Assembly: GCA_027596075.1 (NCBI GenBank)
Contig: JADGJC010000250.1
Location: 1 to 58,546, forward strand
Length of the DNA stretch: 58,546 nt
Source of the DNA: Rhizophlyctis rosea
Taxonomy: Eukaryota > Chytridiomycota > Chytridiomycetes > Rhizophlyctidales > Rhizophlyctidaceae
Reading direction: 5' to 3'
In this document: piece by piece, positions 47,401-58,546 of the stretch
How positions within the stretch are numbered: the first letter of the stretch is position 1
How the letters are laid out: the number at the start of each line of letters is the position of its first letter
Notes under the pieces: model-generated
What the model saw: the letters and a program-made list of their open reading frames with translations, nothing else
What the model was told of the DNA's origin: nothing
Database searches by the model: none
Position numbers and translations under genes: made by a program

Positions 47401-49188
47401 GTTTGAGAAGCGGAAGAAGGAGTACAGCGATGCCAATATTCAGCACTTCTACTTTCTTCACCTGGGAAATGGCGAAGTAAGATTTGATGATTGGGTTGCC
47501 TGGTTGAAGTCATTTTACTGACTCATCCCTGCTGTGCAGACCATTGACTCCCTCAACTACGGAAACGCGTCGAGGCTTTTTAACCATTCTTGCTCCCCAA
47601 ATATGAGATTGGAGAAATGGGGAGTGGGACGTTCCGCTCGTGTGGCGTTCTACGCGGTGGAAGGTATCAAAGCAGGCACAGAACTTTGCTTTGATTACCA
47701 GATGATTGTGTACGGGCAAGTCTCTCTTCGTGCTCTTTCAGTTTGAGCAGCTTTTGTAAATTGACCCTTTCTACCATACAGAAAGGAACAACAAATCTGC
47801 GCTTGCCGCAGCGAGGAGTGTAGGGGGTTCATTGGTGCGAGCGCAAGTAAGAAAGGTATGTTCCCTTCCTTCTTTCATTTGGTCTTCAGCGCCTGACGTT
47901 CCTCAAATTCCTCATCACAGAGAAGACGAAGAAAACAATCATACCCGCCCTCCAACAACCCTCCACATCCGACAACAACACCCACACCCTCCCCCAACCA
48001 CCGACACAGAACCCATCCCCCAAACCATCCCCACAGACCTCTTCCCCTGCACCACCAATAGCAACACCGCACCTGAGCTGCAGGATAAAACGCCCGGCAC
48101 GGATGCGAGTGGGGATAACCTGATTGAGGAGTCTGTGGTGGAAGAGGCTGTGGAAGGGAGTTTGTTGCCCTCTAATGGGAAGGAAGTCAAAGGCGGGGCG
48201 GATGCGGGTGGGCAGAAGGGTGGAGATGGTGCTAGTGCTGGATTGGAGGGGAGTATTGAGAGGGAAGGCGAGTCGAATGCTGGGGACGTGGAGAATGATG
48301 CTGGAGGGACGATGGTCGATGACGGGATGGAATGGGAAGGAGTATTGGGGGTGGAGGAGGGGAAGGAGATGTTGAAGGGGTTGGAGACCCGTTTGGAGGC
48401 TAGTGGGGTGAGTTATGAGAAATTTGAAAATCAAATGAACACTGTTGCTGAATGATCGGGTGTAGGAGACTATGAATTTGGCGGGGAAGAGGTTGCTGTT
48501 TGAGGTTGGGTTCGTTAAAGAGAAGGGTTTGCCGAGGGATGTGGGGGCCTATGTTTTGGACGGAAGTTTGTTGCTGACGGAGAGGGGTGGGGATGGCGAA
48601 GGGACGGAATGTACATATGGCCAGGTATGTGTAACTTCTGTATTTGGTATTCAAAGTTGTGCATATCACAACTGTTTGCGCATTCCATGATGGTGATTTT
48701 TGCATAGCCCATCCCCCTGAAAGACGTCACCCTTCAACCCATACCGTCAGAGCCGACATCCTCCCAACCTGCTTCCACCTCGGTCTCTTTCATGGTGAGC
48801 GGCACTCGGAGGGCATTTGAGACGAAGACTGTGGAGGAGGCCGCAAAGTGGAATGCAATGTTGGAGAAGGTGGTGGACGCGGCGAAGAAGGAGGACGATC
48901 CCGCAATTGGTGCTGCCAACCCATTGGAGCAACTGTTGCATAGCCCCAGACAACTTCTTAGCGAGTTTACTAAGGCTGCAACAAACGCTGATTCGGTGCG
49001 TAAATCATACTTTTGCGAAGAACATTTTGCTGTGACTAATATTTACTTTGCTTGTTTGTCTGCAGGCCATCGCTCTCATTGAACGAGCCCAGCGTGGACT
49101 CCGGACGGCGAACACCGTGCTCCAAGATGTGTATTCGGATCTGGAGAGGGCAAAGGAGGCGTATAGGAAGGAGAAGGCGACTGCTTAG
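44488..49188 (+). CDS. RRM / dead P-type ATPase / SET methyltransferase / PH fusion protein, paralogue 2
   Basis: Exons: 44488-44707, 44772-44830, 44966-45922, 46099-46963, 47035-47128, 47198-47284, 47353-47476, 47540-47715, 47782-47855, 47923-48407, 48466-48624, 48708-48995, 49066-49188; 1236 aa. Exons 1 and 5-9 have exactly the lengths of paralogue 1. Domains: RRM 1-74. P-type ATPase loop about 170-520, with the phosphorylation motif degraded to M-S184-K-R-K-V-L-T, Y-L-K-G-I-P-E near 306, M-L-T-A-D-H-P-D-T at 415-423 (family TGDHP), and V-G-K-K-L at 511-515 replacing the GDGxND motif. Acidic stretch 522-552. AWS with all seven Cys (694, 696, 703, 709, 718, 722, 728). SET about 735-860 with N817-H-S-C but Met824 where a zinc-binding Cys is usual. 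Post-SET C867/C869/C874. PH-like about 1048-1165 and helical C-terminus. The intron after exon 8 starts with GC. No membrane helices. Probably a nuclear histone methyltransferase; activity is uncertain because of Met824. Confidence 0.85.
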
Positions 49189-52100
49189 TGTTGGAAGTGT
49201 GGTTATGATTTTGCGAAATGCTGTTTACTTTATGTGTTCATAATGCTTACATCCTGGTTTGTGAAGTCCTTTGAATCATGCCGCTCGCTATGGAAAATTT
49301 CGAAAAATTTTGACGTGAGGAAGTGACGCCATGCACAGCACCTTTAAGCCAGACTGTGCCATTCTCAGTGACTGAAACTTTGAGAGCTTCACGGCAATGG
49401 CGCCAGGGTCCACACTGGAACACATTGAATCGTTATCCACTTTTGCGTGGATTACCAAATCCTTTAACCTGTCTGTCCATATGCAAGAACTAGCTATTTG
49501 AATACTTTAAGATGACGGGAACAAAAAACTTAGAGTAAATAACAATCCGCAAAATCGCCATACTTTTCATTCCCTCATAATGCATTTGGCGAACGACTCC
49601 GTCAAATTACAAGCAGGTGTCGGATGTGGTGAAATACAATGTTGTCGTCACGCGGTGAGCTGTGGTGAACTAGGAGAATCATAAACTCCAATGAAGGAAG
49701 GTAGCTCACGTATGCATACCACTTCCACAATCCTCCTGGATGCAAGAAGGTCTTGAGACAGTCACACGTTTTGTTGGTTTTTTTTTCCAGAGTACAGGGC
49801 GAAACGTCCCATTTCCTTCATACCACAATACGTCCAAAGCACGGCTTAAAACAACGGAAGGGCATCCAACTGGTGGCGACGGAGCCTCCAGCTGGTCAGG
49901 ATGTAGCAATCGTTAATATCTGACTAAAACATCCCTGCAGTCGGTGATTCGTACGTTACTTTTTTCCCGCTGGGCTCCACCCAGAGATAACTCCTGATCA
50001 CAATGCAAAAGCGAGTCATGTTTTGACCAATACCGTCAGCACGCCGAACTTTTCCGCACACCCGGACAAAGATACTGGGATATCACCAACATTAGAGGTC
50101 CCTACGTTTCATTGGAGGTTTATCATGATGATACCTAGCAAATTGGAGAATAGTCGGAAAGTGCCGACTCCTTACTCTCATAGTTCATCATGTTTCTCGT
50201 CATGAAGACAGAAAGTCGGCGTAGATAATGTGTTGGTATCCTTGACCGGACATTGCACACAACGCTCATGTATGATACCATGAATCCGATGTTATGCGCT
50301 GGTCACAAATCTGGCATTTGGCAATGACGGTTTTATTTGACGTTATTTGACAAGGTACTTTACTAGGTCTGGTATGGAAGTTTCTGTCGCCACCTTCCAC
50401 AGCAATTCCAGGGATTGTGTTGGACGATTGAGACTCTGAGGATTATACAGTTCCTGAGGGCAGCAACAAGGTATTTTCTCAAGTCCAGTCATATGTTCAT
50501 CATGGACGTTGGCTGCATTGACAGCACAATGTGCCAACGCGGCAGCTTGGGTGTTTCCGCTGCCGTTTGAGTTGGACGTGTTGACAAAATGGCGATTCAA
50601 ACACCACCGAGGGATGAAAAAAAAATCGATATGCAAAGGTGGATATGGAGTGTGACGTGGGCGATGATGGCTTATTTTCAACGGAGTCGACTTGGTTGTG
50701 TCAATGGACCCCAACTCACGAGTAATGGAGACCGCTTCACAGCGATACAATCGGAGTGTGGGTTGGTTTATCATTAGGTAAGAAAATGAACAGACTTTTC
50801 CCTTTGAATGCATCCTTCTTGTGCAAATAGCGCACAGCAGCGTTTGAGCGACATGACAGCGTTCGTGAGCAACAGCTATCACGAATCACCATTTTAGGTT
50901 CACAACGTCATCTGGACGGTTCGAAAGGGACAAGAGCCGCCCGGACCTTACTCAAAGGCTCTTTGAAGATGATACACGTCAACCAGTTCATCCAGACACT
51001 TCCAGTTGGACGTGCGCTCTTCTCCCAGGCCATACATCAGTGGGAAACGGATGGGGGTCAAAAAGCAAAATACCAGAGGGGTCATGCTTCTCACAAACAT
51101 ACCGCCTTCTCGTTGCTGTTGCATTTATCGCACGAAAGTGTTGACTTGGAATTCGCCCCCTCGAGCAAGCAACTTTACTGCAAGCCCAAGCTGCCCAAAT
51201 CTGCTGAGCCAAGAACCGGCGTGCACCAAATGAAAGATATCCCGTCATTGCAAAAAGACCTTGAGCGCACGTATATGAACTGTATCCTGAGTTCTCACAG
51301 AGATCTACGCATGCATGCACTATATTCCTGAAAGCGCGGTTGGATCCCCTCGGATCAGGCCGTCGAAGTCGCCTTCATACGGATGCACGAAGGCTAAGCT
51401 TCCATCTTTTGTTGTCCATTGGCACAGGACTTTCTTAAACATTATTCGGAACGGCACCTGGTCAGCTGAAGGCAACTGGTTCATAAACTTTAAATCAAGG
51501 CGGCCGGCCAGCCAGCACAAATATGAACAACAAACCCACTCCAAACAAAAAGGAATTTGCGAAGTCTGAAAGAATATGACAATCGGAGTGCTGGGCAAGA
51601 ATCAGCCTTACGACATCTTCATAACAATCGCAACGGGAGTTGAGGCACTCTTTCATACAGCTTGGCTCTGAAAGCAATGTCCTTCACACCACGATATGTC
51701 ATCCCATTCCGAAAAGAATTATTTGCAACCGGCGGCGATACTCTCGTCACCAGAAAGCACGAATGATCGAAGAATCGCAATGACGTCGTGGGCGTTCTGT
51801 TTCCAATAACGCTGACCCGCCTTTGGAAGATAGGTCTTCTGCTTTATGAACTGCATACTGCTTGGGTTGCTTACCACACATGAGACGTCAGGCAACTCTC
51901 TAATAGTGCCCACATACAGAGTGCGCCGCAACCCAGACTCATTGCGGGCACGATACCAGATGAGTGGTATTCTTTGGTGCACGTACATCATACAATCCAG
52001 GAAGCAGTAGTGGGAGAATCCTCCTGTGTATCCATGTCGCAATGCAAGATTGGAATCGAGGTCGAAAATGGTTACCATTCTACTTTGACTGCTTAAGAGC

Positions 52101-55100
52101 CGGCTCAATTCTTTTCTTCCACCTGGAGATGAAGATGGAAAGAGTTCTCATACAGCCATTGAGACCATTCTCCTCCACTTGTCGCGTGAGAACAATAAGC
52201 TTCTCCACATCCGTTAGTGGATGCGTAGGGATTGGTGATGAGAGCCATGTCAGTGTACTGACATGGTCAACCAGAAAGGAGAGGGTGCTCATCTCGCAGT
52301 GGAGTGGTGTGCAGGCAATCTCAGATCCCTCTAATTTCCTTTTCTCATGCCAGAAGTTGCCTTTCGAGCGATCCAGTGTTTGCTTCGGAAGCCAATACAT
52401 CTGTCTGGCACTCATCCCACTTCCAAGAGGCCCAAGCGGCACTGGTTGGCGCCGCATCTACGTGCCTAACAGGAACGGCCCATTAATGATTTTTTTTTCG
52501 CATAATGTGTTATAGTCTATTCGTAAAGACCGTTGCATTAGATGGATGCCAAGGTCTGACATAAAGCGGATCCCGTGACCAACACACCTCCCAGCCACAT
52601 GAAACTTTTCACAAATATATGAGCATATGATTGTGATGTAGCAAATGTAGCATGGAATAGAAAAGCTGGAAATAAATTTGTAAGTGAGATTTTACCACAA
52701 ACTTAAGCTCGATGAATATGTGAGGAGGAGAGTCACCGCCACTCAACGAATGAAATGAGTACCATCCAACCATACCACGATATGAGTTGACATGGAAAAA
52801 AAAGATGCATGGGAGTCATCAACGGACAGCACCCCGATCTGCCTGAAGGAGGAGATATGCACATGATGAGATGGAACGTTGGTCTTGTTGCAAAACGCAT
52901 ACGAGAAACAGATTCAATCGTGGGTCATGCTGACAAACATCTTTGTCCATAAAAGGGTCTCATAGCCCACTGAAGGACGAATGGTCAAGGTTGGAGAGCT
53001 CAGAAGAAATAACCTAGGTGACGCAGTCTCATAAATTGATGGGTTATTCCCGTGTAACTGCTCGAGCGTTCGCGAAATTTTGTGTGCGTCGTCGGAAAGG
53101 ACAAAACACTCAGGCTTGCGATTATGGGATGGAGGATCTTTTTTGGTGGGGCTTATTCGTCATCAGCTGGAACCTTCAATCTCCTGCTGCGAAACTCGCA
53201 TGCTACCCGTCCCACATGGGACTACTAGAAACCGTCTGAAGACGCCGGTCAGTTCCGGTCTGAACAGTGCCGCAACCCACGCTGATCGCAGGCGCAATTC
53301 AGGCGTACAGCTTCTTTTTGCGAAATTTGCTCGCGGCTCACAAAAGTGAACTTGGACAAAACTCGTACTGTAGCTTCCTTGCATACCGGAAGTCTGTCCT
53401 ACTGTTGTTGAAGAATTGCCGTTGATACCTTTATGAGTACGAAGCACTCATGTTTTGCTTGTTTGCACCTCGACACACCAAGCAACTCGCTTCCTTTCAT
53501 CTTGACATAACCGCCTTGCCTCTTATATGTGTCAGATTTTTGGTGTAGTTCATTGCATAATATTGCAGCGGTCAACAGCAATATAATTGGACTCTTGTGG
53601 AACCCACAAAGCAAGAAAAAGAGTTGACATTCTCCTATGGATGGGCGCTTCTTGCTGATCCAGAGTGAACGGACTATGCCCAGATCAAACCGAGAGATGC
53701 TGCCGGAGGAAATATAAAACAACACATGGCCTGACAGAGAGAATATATGTTGCCAACAGCTCAGGCTGAATAGAATCCAATCTGTAACTTTGGAATGAGT
53801 GAAGTGGATAAAACCCAATCCAAACTCCAAAAGCAGTCAGCCAGTATTGCATACATCGCCCGCTGCGATACTCCATCCCCTGCGCGATCGGCAATTTTTG
53901 CACTGTTTGCTGGGGTTTTGTCCCCTTAAATATAAGGCCATAAAGATTGAGTCCATTTCGTCGATTGATGAAAATCCGGACGGTGCTAACGCTCTCTAGA
54001 GTCTTGGACGTAGCATCATCACATCGCACCATCATCTTGCCAATTTTTGTATCAGAGACTTGCGATACACATACGAGCACATTCTTCAATTCTGTCGGGG
54101 AAGTTTCATCAGAAGCCTACTGCGGGAAATTATGTAATTACCCTATGAATTACTGGATCCTTCTCAAGCTCATAAAGTCGTATTTCTATAATTTCAAAGT
54201 TGTTCATTTATGTTGATGACACTCACGTCGCCCAAACTTTGTACAGCGAGCATTTGGGAAGAGGAAGGATATGGATTGGGGTTGTAATCTCAGCGATGTC
54301 CCTCTGGTCCATCAATGAGCAACGACTCAAGTCTGACGGAGGTGCTCAACACCGAAGCGCAGAAGTCGCGGACGAACCAAATGAGTTTGAAGGAGTATTT
54401 TAGGGAGAAAAATGCGAACTTACATCTGTCTATGATTCGGGGACAGATGGATATGCCAATGCCCAACAAACGGCTCTCTCAGCTTCGAGTCGCAATGCCA
54501 AAAAACAGGAGCATATGTCGCTTTCAATGGGCGGAAATGGATGGTAATTAACCGGCGCATCACTCGGAAGATCGCGCACCTTGAGGTAGGTGTTCGTATT
54601 CTCTTTCTGCATCAAAGAAGGCAAAATGGGCAAATGAGGAGGCGCCTCAAACAACAATTTTTTGAACCAAACCTGATATGCGTCACGACATTGCTGAAAT
54701 AGTAAGCACCACTTTGATGATCACTGAGGCTCATACTGCTCATCATCACAGAAGGCTAGCCCCCCCGATACGATGTTCCATTGTGTCCCATAACCGAAAG
54801 CTTTAAGGGCTCGTGAAGAACGCACGTAACCATAGAATACACGTTACTGGGGTGGAAACAATGACTTGTGTAAATTGATCATACCCGGCATAGAAAAAGA
54901 ATTTGGGCGAAATTTTAACAGACTACGAATGCTAGTGCTTGAACAGATTCTTTTGTCAATGCTGCACTTGTCGCGCGATGACGCTCAAGGAAGTAGCACG
55001 GAGGCAGCTCCAATTGACTTTGACCATATGCAAATCACTAAAGGCACTCAGAATAAAGGTCACTGCTGTTCAAAGAAAGACTGACGGGTGCCGCCCACCA

Positions 55101-56335
55101 CGCGCCCAATGGTTTCCCGAGTCCAAATCACTCCACGCACTTTTTGCAACGTGTGGCATCAGTCGAAGGGTAAACGCATCGAATTCGGGGAAGGGTGAAA
55201 CCATGCTCCAATGCGTTGTGTCTACAAAGAGTCCATACCGTTTGACATTAGAGCGCTGTGAATGGGGCATCGGATGTTTTGTTTGAAGTACGAGTCATGG
55301 TACTTGTCACTTATCGGATTGAGAACAACCGTTCCACGATGCAGGACTGCACGCAACGATATATCTCGCCGACATGTGGAGTGATTTCTTTTCGTGCACC
55401 TGAAACCATTTCGCTCGCAAAAGGAATGGAAACATTCTCCGACGTATCCATGCTGCATCCGGAGATGGTCTTGAATTGACAGAGCGTTATCCTACATATC
55501 TCAACCACCACCTATTTACCCATCTGTCCTGAGCGCTTTCTGCACACCAAATGGATCCTCCCAAAACTCCAATTGGTATACATCCATCCCATTAGAACGC
55601 CCAGATCGCACCTCAAATGCGAAGAAATTCGACATCAAACGCGCACAAGAGCCACTCAAAACGCTGCATGATTTTCGCTCGCAAGGCAGGTCGTCCACAG
55701 GAAACAAAAGGACTGATCAGGTTTACCAACCACAGCTGCAGGACCAGGTGTTTGTTCAAACTGACACCTTTTTCTCAAATGCACACATCAGCCTTCACGT
55801 GCAAAACCACCAAGACGCACCCACCATATCGAGAAAGATGACGACAAAAAGTGAGTGCAATGTCACCCCGAAGATGGATCATCTCGTCACTCCTTTGCGA
55901 GGAGAGAAGTGGAATAATAATTCAACAGATCCCATCCATATACAATGCCGCACCCCTTGAAGCATTTGCAACCTGACCTTCGGTTTGTTATGCACACGCA
56001 AAACACATATGTAGAAGGCCCCGTCAGAGGTCATCCCCCAAAGGAGATCAACAAAGCAATATACCTAGGGATATGGGTTGAGTTATGATCCCTTGATCGG
56101 AAAATGAACCTCCTTCTCATCTGGTTTCAATGGGTATCAGCAATCAACAGTGATGCACCTGATGCACTTCCAGTACTGCGTCACATCACAAAGTCACTCA
56201 GGAATACTAACAATGCCCCCAAATAAACCCACGTCATTGCCTATCTGAACAAATCATCCGCGCCATTCCAACCTATACTATTGGACATCTACATAACAAA
56301 ATCCTACATATATATACAACCCCCAACCTCCAACA
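49189..56335. other. Gene-poor stretch, nothing recognised
   Basis: About 7.1 kb between gene 3 and the CLC gene. The longest frames are 183 codons (51964-52515, plus), 179 codons (50343-50882, minus) and 143 codons (53399-53830, minus). None shows a known motif, neighbouring frames do not splice convincingly, and such lengths are near chance expectation. No tandem repeats, tRNA or long inverted repeats were seen by eye. Confidence 0.4.
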
Positions 56336-58352
56336 CTACCTCCCCTCCCCAACACCAACCAACGGCACCCCATCCCCCACCTCCCCTTCCCCACTATTCC
56401 TCCCACTCCCCACAGCACTTCCCCCACCACTACCCCCCCGACTACCCCCACCCCTCCGTCTCCGTCTCCGCATCCGCGGACTAGCCCCAGGACTCCGCCA
56501 AAGCGCCTCAAAAGAACTGGAGAGAAATGAAGAAGAAGAATGAGAAGAGTGGGCATCGATGGCGATTAGGATGTCCTTTTTCGTAATGATACCCGCGAGT
56601 CGGCCCCGATGTACGAGGAGGATGTAGCGTGGGGCAAGCTTTTTGAAGAGGTCCTGTGATGCGTGAAAATCAAGAGAGGCAAAGCGGAATCAGTAAAGCG
56701 CCATTGAGGAATGGCGAAAACCAACTATTCAGAAACTCAACATCCCACACAAATCTCCAAAACACATTCGCAAACCCATTCTCCAGCACAATCAACCCAC
56801 CACATTCCAAGCCGAAGAAAACTCACCATAACAAACTCAACCCCAACCCCAGGACCCAAACACAACGGCGTCCGATCCACAATCCCACTAAAATCTACCA
56901 CCCCATCCCCCACACCGCCTACGCCCCCCACCCCCCGGGGGCGGCCCCGCCCCCCCGCCCCCCCCCCCGCGCCACCCCGACCGCCAGCCCTCTCAAAAAC
57001 AACCCCAACCTCATCCCCAACCATCTCTCCAACCCTCCCAACCCTCCCAAGCGCCCCCCTCAACTCCTCCCTCCCAACATAGCCCACAACAACCCCCTCC
57101 TCAACCCTACTCACAACCGGCCACCCCGTAAACCCTTCCTCCTCCAATGCCCTCCTAACCTTCCCAACACTACTAACAACCTCAAAAACCCTCAACCCCG
57201 TCCCACCCTCCTCACCAACACCCGCCAACCCCGTTCCATCACCCCACCCCACCCCAACGTCCCCCGCAGTAAGAGATTCCAACCCCGCTCCTTCTTCGCG
57301 GGGATCCAGGAAGGGGTATTGGTTTAGACGTATTAGATGCTCCGCAATGCCGCCGTGGACGATGGCGTCGCCTGTTACTTTTGCTGCCATGAGTGTAATC
57401 ATGCAGGGTATGATGTATTCTAGTGTGCCCGTGAGTTCGAACATTATCACGGTAAGAGAAACTATAGGTGGTGATGATAATGCAGTGGTTGAAGAAGAAA
57501 CGTCATAAGTAAACAAAAGAATTCATCTCCTTTCGACCTTCCGGCAGAGTAAACAACCAATACCAATTCCTCTCGAACAACGAAAACCGCAACTCACCAG
57601 TCATGCGCGTTACACCCCCCAAAGCCGCAAAAGCCCCCAAAAGCGCATACATCCCCGGCGTCACGCACGCAACGTCCGATCGACAAGTGGAAAACAGGAA
57701 AAAGCTTGGGTGGGCCCTATTAGACGCAAAGAAACAGAATGGGCAATTGACAATGGAATGTGAGTTTTCCTTGTCGTCGCCCAAAATCCACAAACCGCAC
57801 CCCAAAACCCACAACCAAAAACTTACAACTGCCAATATTCCACCGCAATCCCCAATATCCGTCCAAATAGCGCACCCCAAACCATCGGCGGAATACTGCC
57901 CACATCAAAAATTGGAAAAGGAAGGAAAGGGATACAAAGGCGTCAGCGACATCTTTACCAACCGCCCCTCAAACCAAAAAACCCCCCCTCACACGACCAA
58001 TTCCCCCTCCGCCCCACAAGAGAAACTGAACTTACAAAATCCCCGCAGGAACTTTCATCCCAAACGTCAAAACCGTAAACCACCACCTCAAAAAAACGGC
58101 AACACCCAACCCCGCCACGATCCATCGCCGATTCGTCATGCTGTTCTCGGTCACATAAAGACGGAAAAAACAATTAACACGGGCCGGAAGAGGGGGAAAA
58201 GAAAAACACGGAATTCAGTTTAAATGTTTGAAATGAAAGACGGTGAAAGGTAGGGGGAGGACGGATGAATGAAAACTCACGCGCAAACACCATGGAAATC
58301 ACTCTCTCGACACTCCTTGAAAAGATACTCTAAAAGTTCTGACGCGTCCGCT
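56336..58352 (-). CDS. CLC-family chloride channel/transporter, C-terminal part (5' end beyond window)
   Basis: Voltage-gated chloride channel or Cl-/H+ exchanger of intracellular membranes, eukaryotic CLC family. Minus-strand exons: 58352-58281, 58140-58036, 57895-57827, 57716-57598, 57461-56827, 56653-56336, all in phase (about 439 codons). Landmarks in order: [31 protein letters not shown] joined to [16 protein letters not shown] (the GKxPxGxFxP anion-pore motif type); [51 protein letters not shown]; then two CBS domains, the second with [21 protein letters not shown]. The linker between CBS1 and CBS2 is very Gly/Arg-rich (56930-57000). The C-terminal tail is Ser-, Arg- and Gly-rich and ends at a TAG at 56336. 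The N-terminal half, including the first anion-binding motif, lies to the right of the window or in its poor-quality end. Confidence 0.85.
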
Positions 58353-58439
58353 CTGATTGTCGAAAGACATAAATGGGGTAAGTTTGATTTCAATGTGATT
58401 TCACCATACCAAAAAGAGAGAGTTACCACCACGCGGCAC

Positions 58440-58546
58440 TCCCCACCAGGCGACCAACCAAACCCCCCGCGCCCCCCCCCCGGCCCCGCCCCCCCCCGCA
58501 CCCCCCCCGGGCGCGCCCCGGGGGGGGACAGGCGAGGAACCCGCGG
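58440..58546. other. Extremely C/G-rich window end
   Basis: The last ~100 bases are dominated by runs of 7-10 C and blocks such as GGGCGCGCCCCGGGG, unlike anything else except the CLC linker. No exon of the CLC gene could be followed into it. It may be a genuine GC-rich intron or promoter, or low-accuracy sequence at a contig edge. Confidence 0.4.

Noticed and set aside
47911..47922. CACAG at 47920 as acceptor of exon 10 in gene 3
   Set aside because: It gives a frame that stops near 48120; using the next AG (CACAGAG, exon from 47923) keeps the long acidic frame open to the next donor.
50343..52515. Minus-strand frames of 179, 129 and 125 codons and a 183-codon plus-strand frame
   Set aside because: They read like ordinary protein in places, but show no known motif, do not join by good splice sites, and their lengths are near what chance gives for ~58 kb in six frames.
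53399..54089. Two overlapping minus-strand frames of 134 and 143 codons
   Set aside because: No motif, different frames without a splice pair, length within chance expectation.

Overview
The window reads as nuclear DNA of an intron-rich fungus. Genes are split by many short introns, mostly about 50-180 bases, with GT-AG ends and one probable GC-AG. They encode eukaryotic transcription and chromatin proteins plus a CLC chloride channel, and a Ty3/gypsy-type chromodomain fragment lies at the left edge. An early-diverging lineage such as a chytrid is possible, but nothing here proves it. All exon models were built by eye from splice signals, reading phase and protein homology.

Layout: (i) 1-760, a retroelement-type chromodomain fragment between ~69-bp inverted arms. 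(ii) 3.5-8.3 kb, a duplicated structured element followed by gene 1, a 15-exon FCP1-type RNA polymerase II CTD phosphatase with an RRM at its N-terminus. (iii) 8.3-21.7 kb, gene-poor DNA with decayed repeats and a frameshifted PhoD-like phosphatase pseudogene. (iv) 21.8-28.7 kb, a spliced-looking leader locus with six tandem hairpin units, then gene 2. (v) 28.7-42.3 kb, gene-poor DNA with faint repeats. (vi) 42.4-49.2 kb, a second leader locus with eight hairpin units, then gene 3, a paralogue of gene 2. (vii) 49.2-56.3 kb, nothing recognised. (viii) 56.3-58.4 kb on the minus strand, the C-terminal half of a CLC chloride channel/transporter, cut off by the window end.

The main result is genes 2 and 3. 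Each has 13 exons and encodes one protein with this order: RRM; the soluble N/P cytoplasmic loop of a P-type cation ATPase (closest in layout to the Na,K-ATPase alpha type) with the phosphorylated Asp replaced by Ser and no membrane helices; acidic linker; AWS-SET-postSET methyltransferase; low-complexity linker; PH-like domain; coiled coil. Six exons have identical lengths in the two copies, so the fusion predates the duplication and is not a model error. Gene 1 shares the RRM first exon, with the same phase-1 splice after an I-R dipeptide, but joins it to an apparently active HAD phosphatase (FCP1).

Upstream of each SET gene lies a tandem array of hairpin-forming units whose stems change on both sides together. 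Gene 1 is preceded by a different pair of structured repeats that also show paired changes. A speculative but testable reading is that these RRM proteins recognise structured RNA made next door and bring CTD dephosphorylation or histone methylation to it, or that the arrays are RNA elements controlling the genes themselves.
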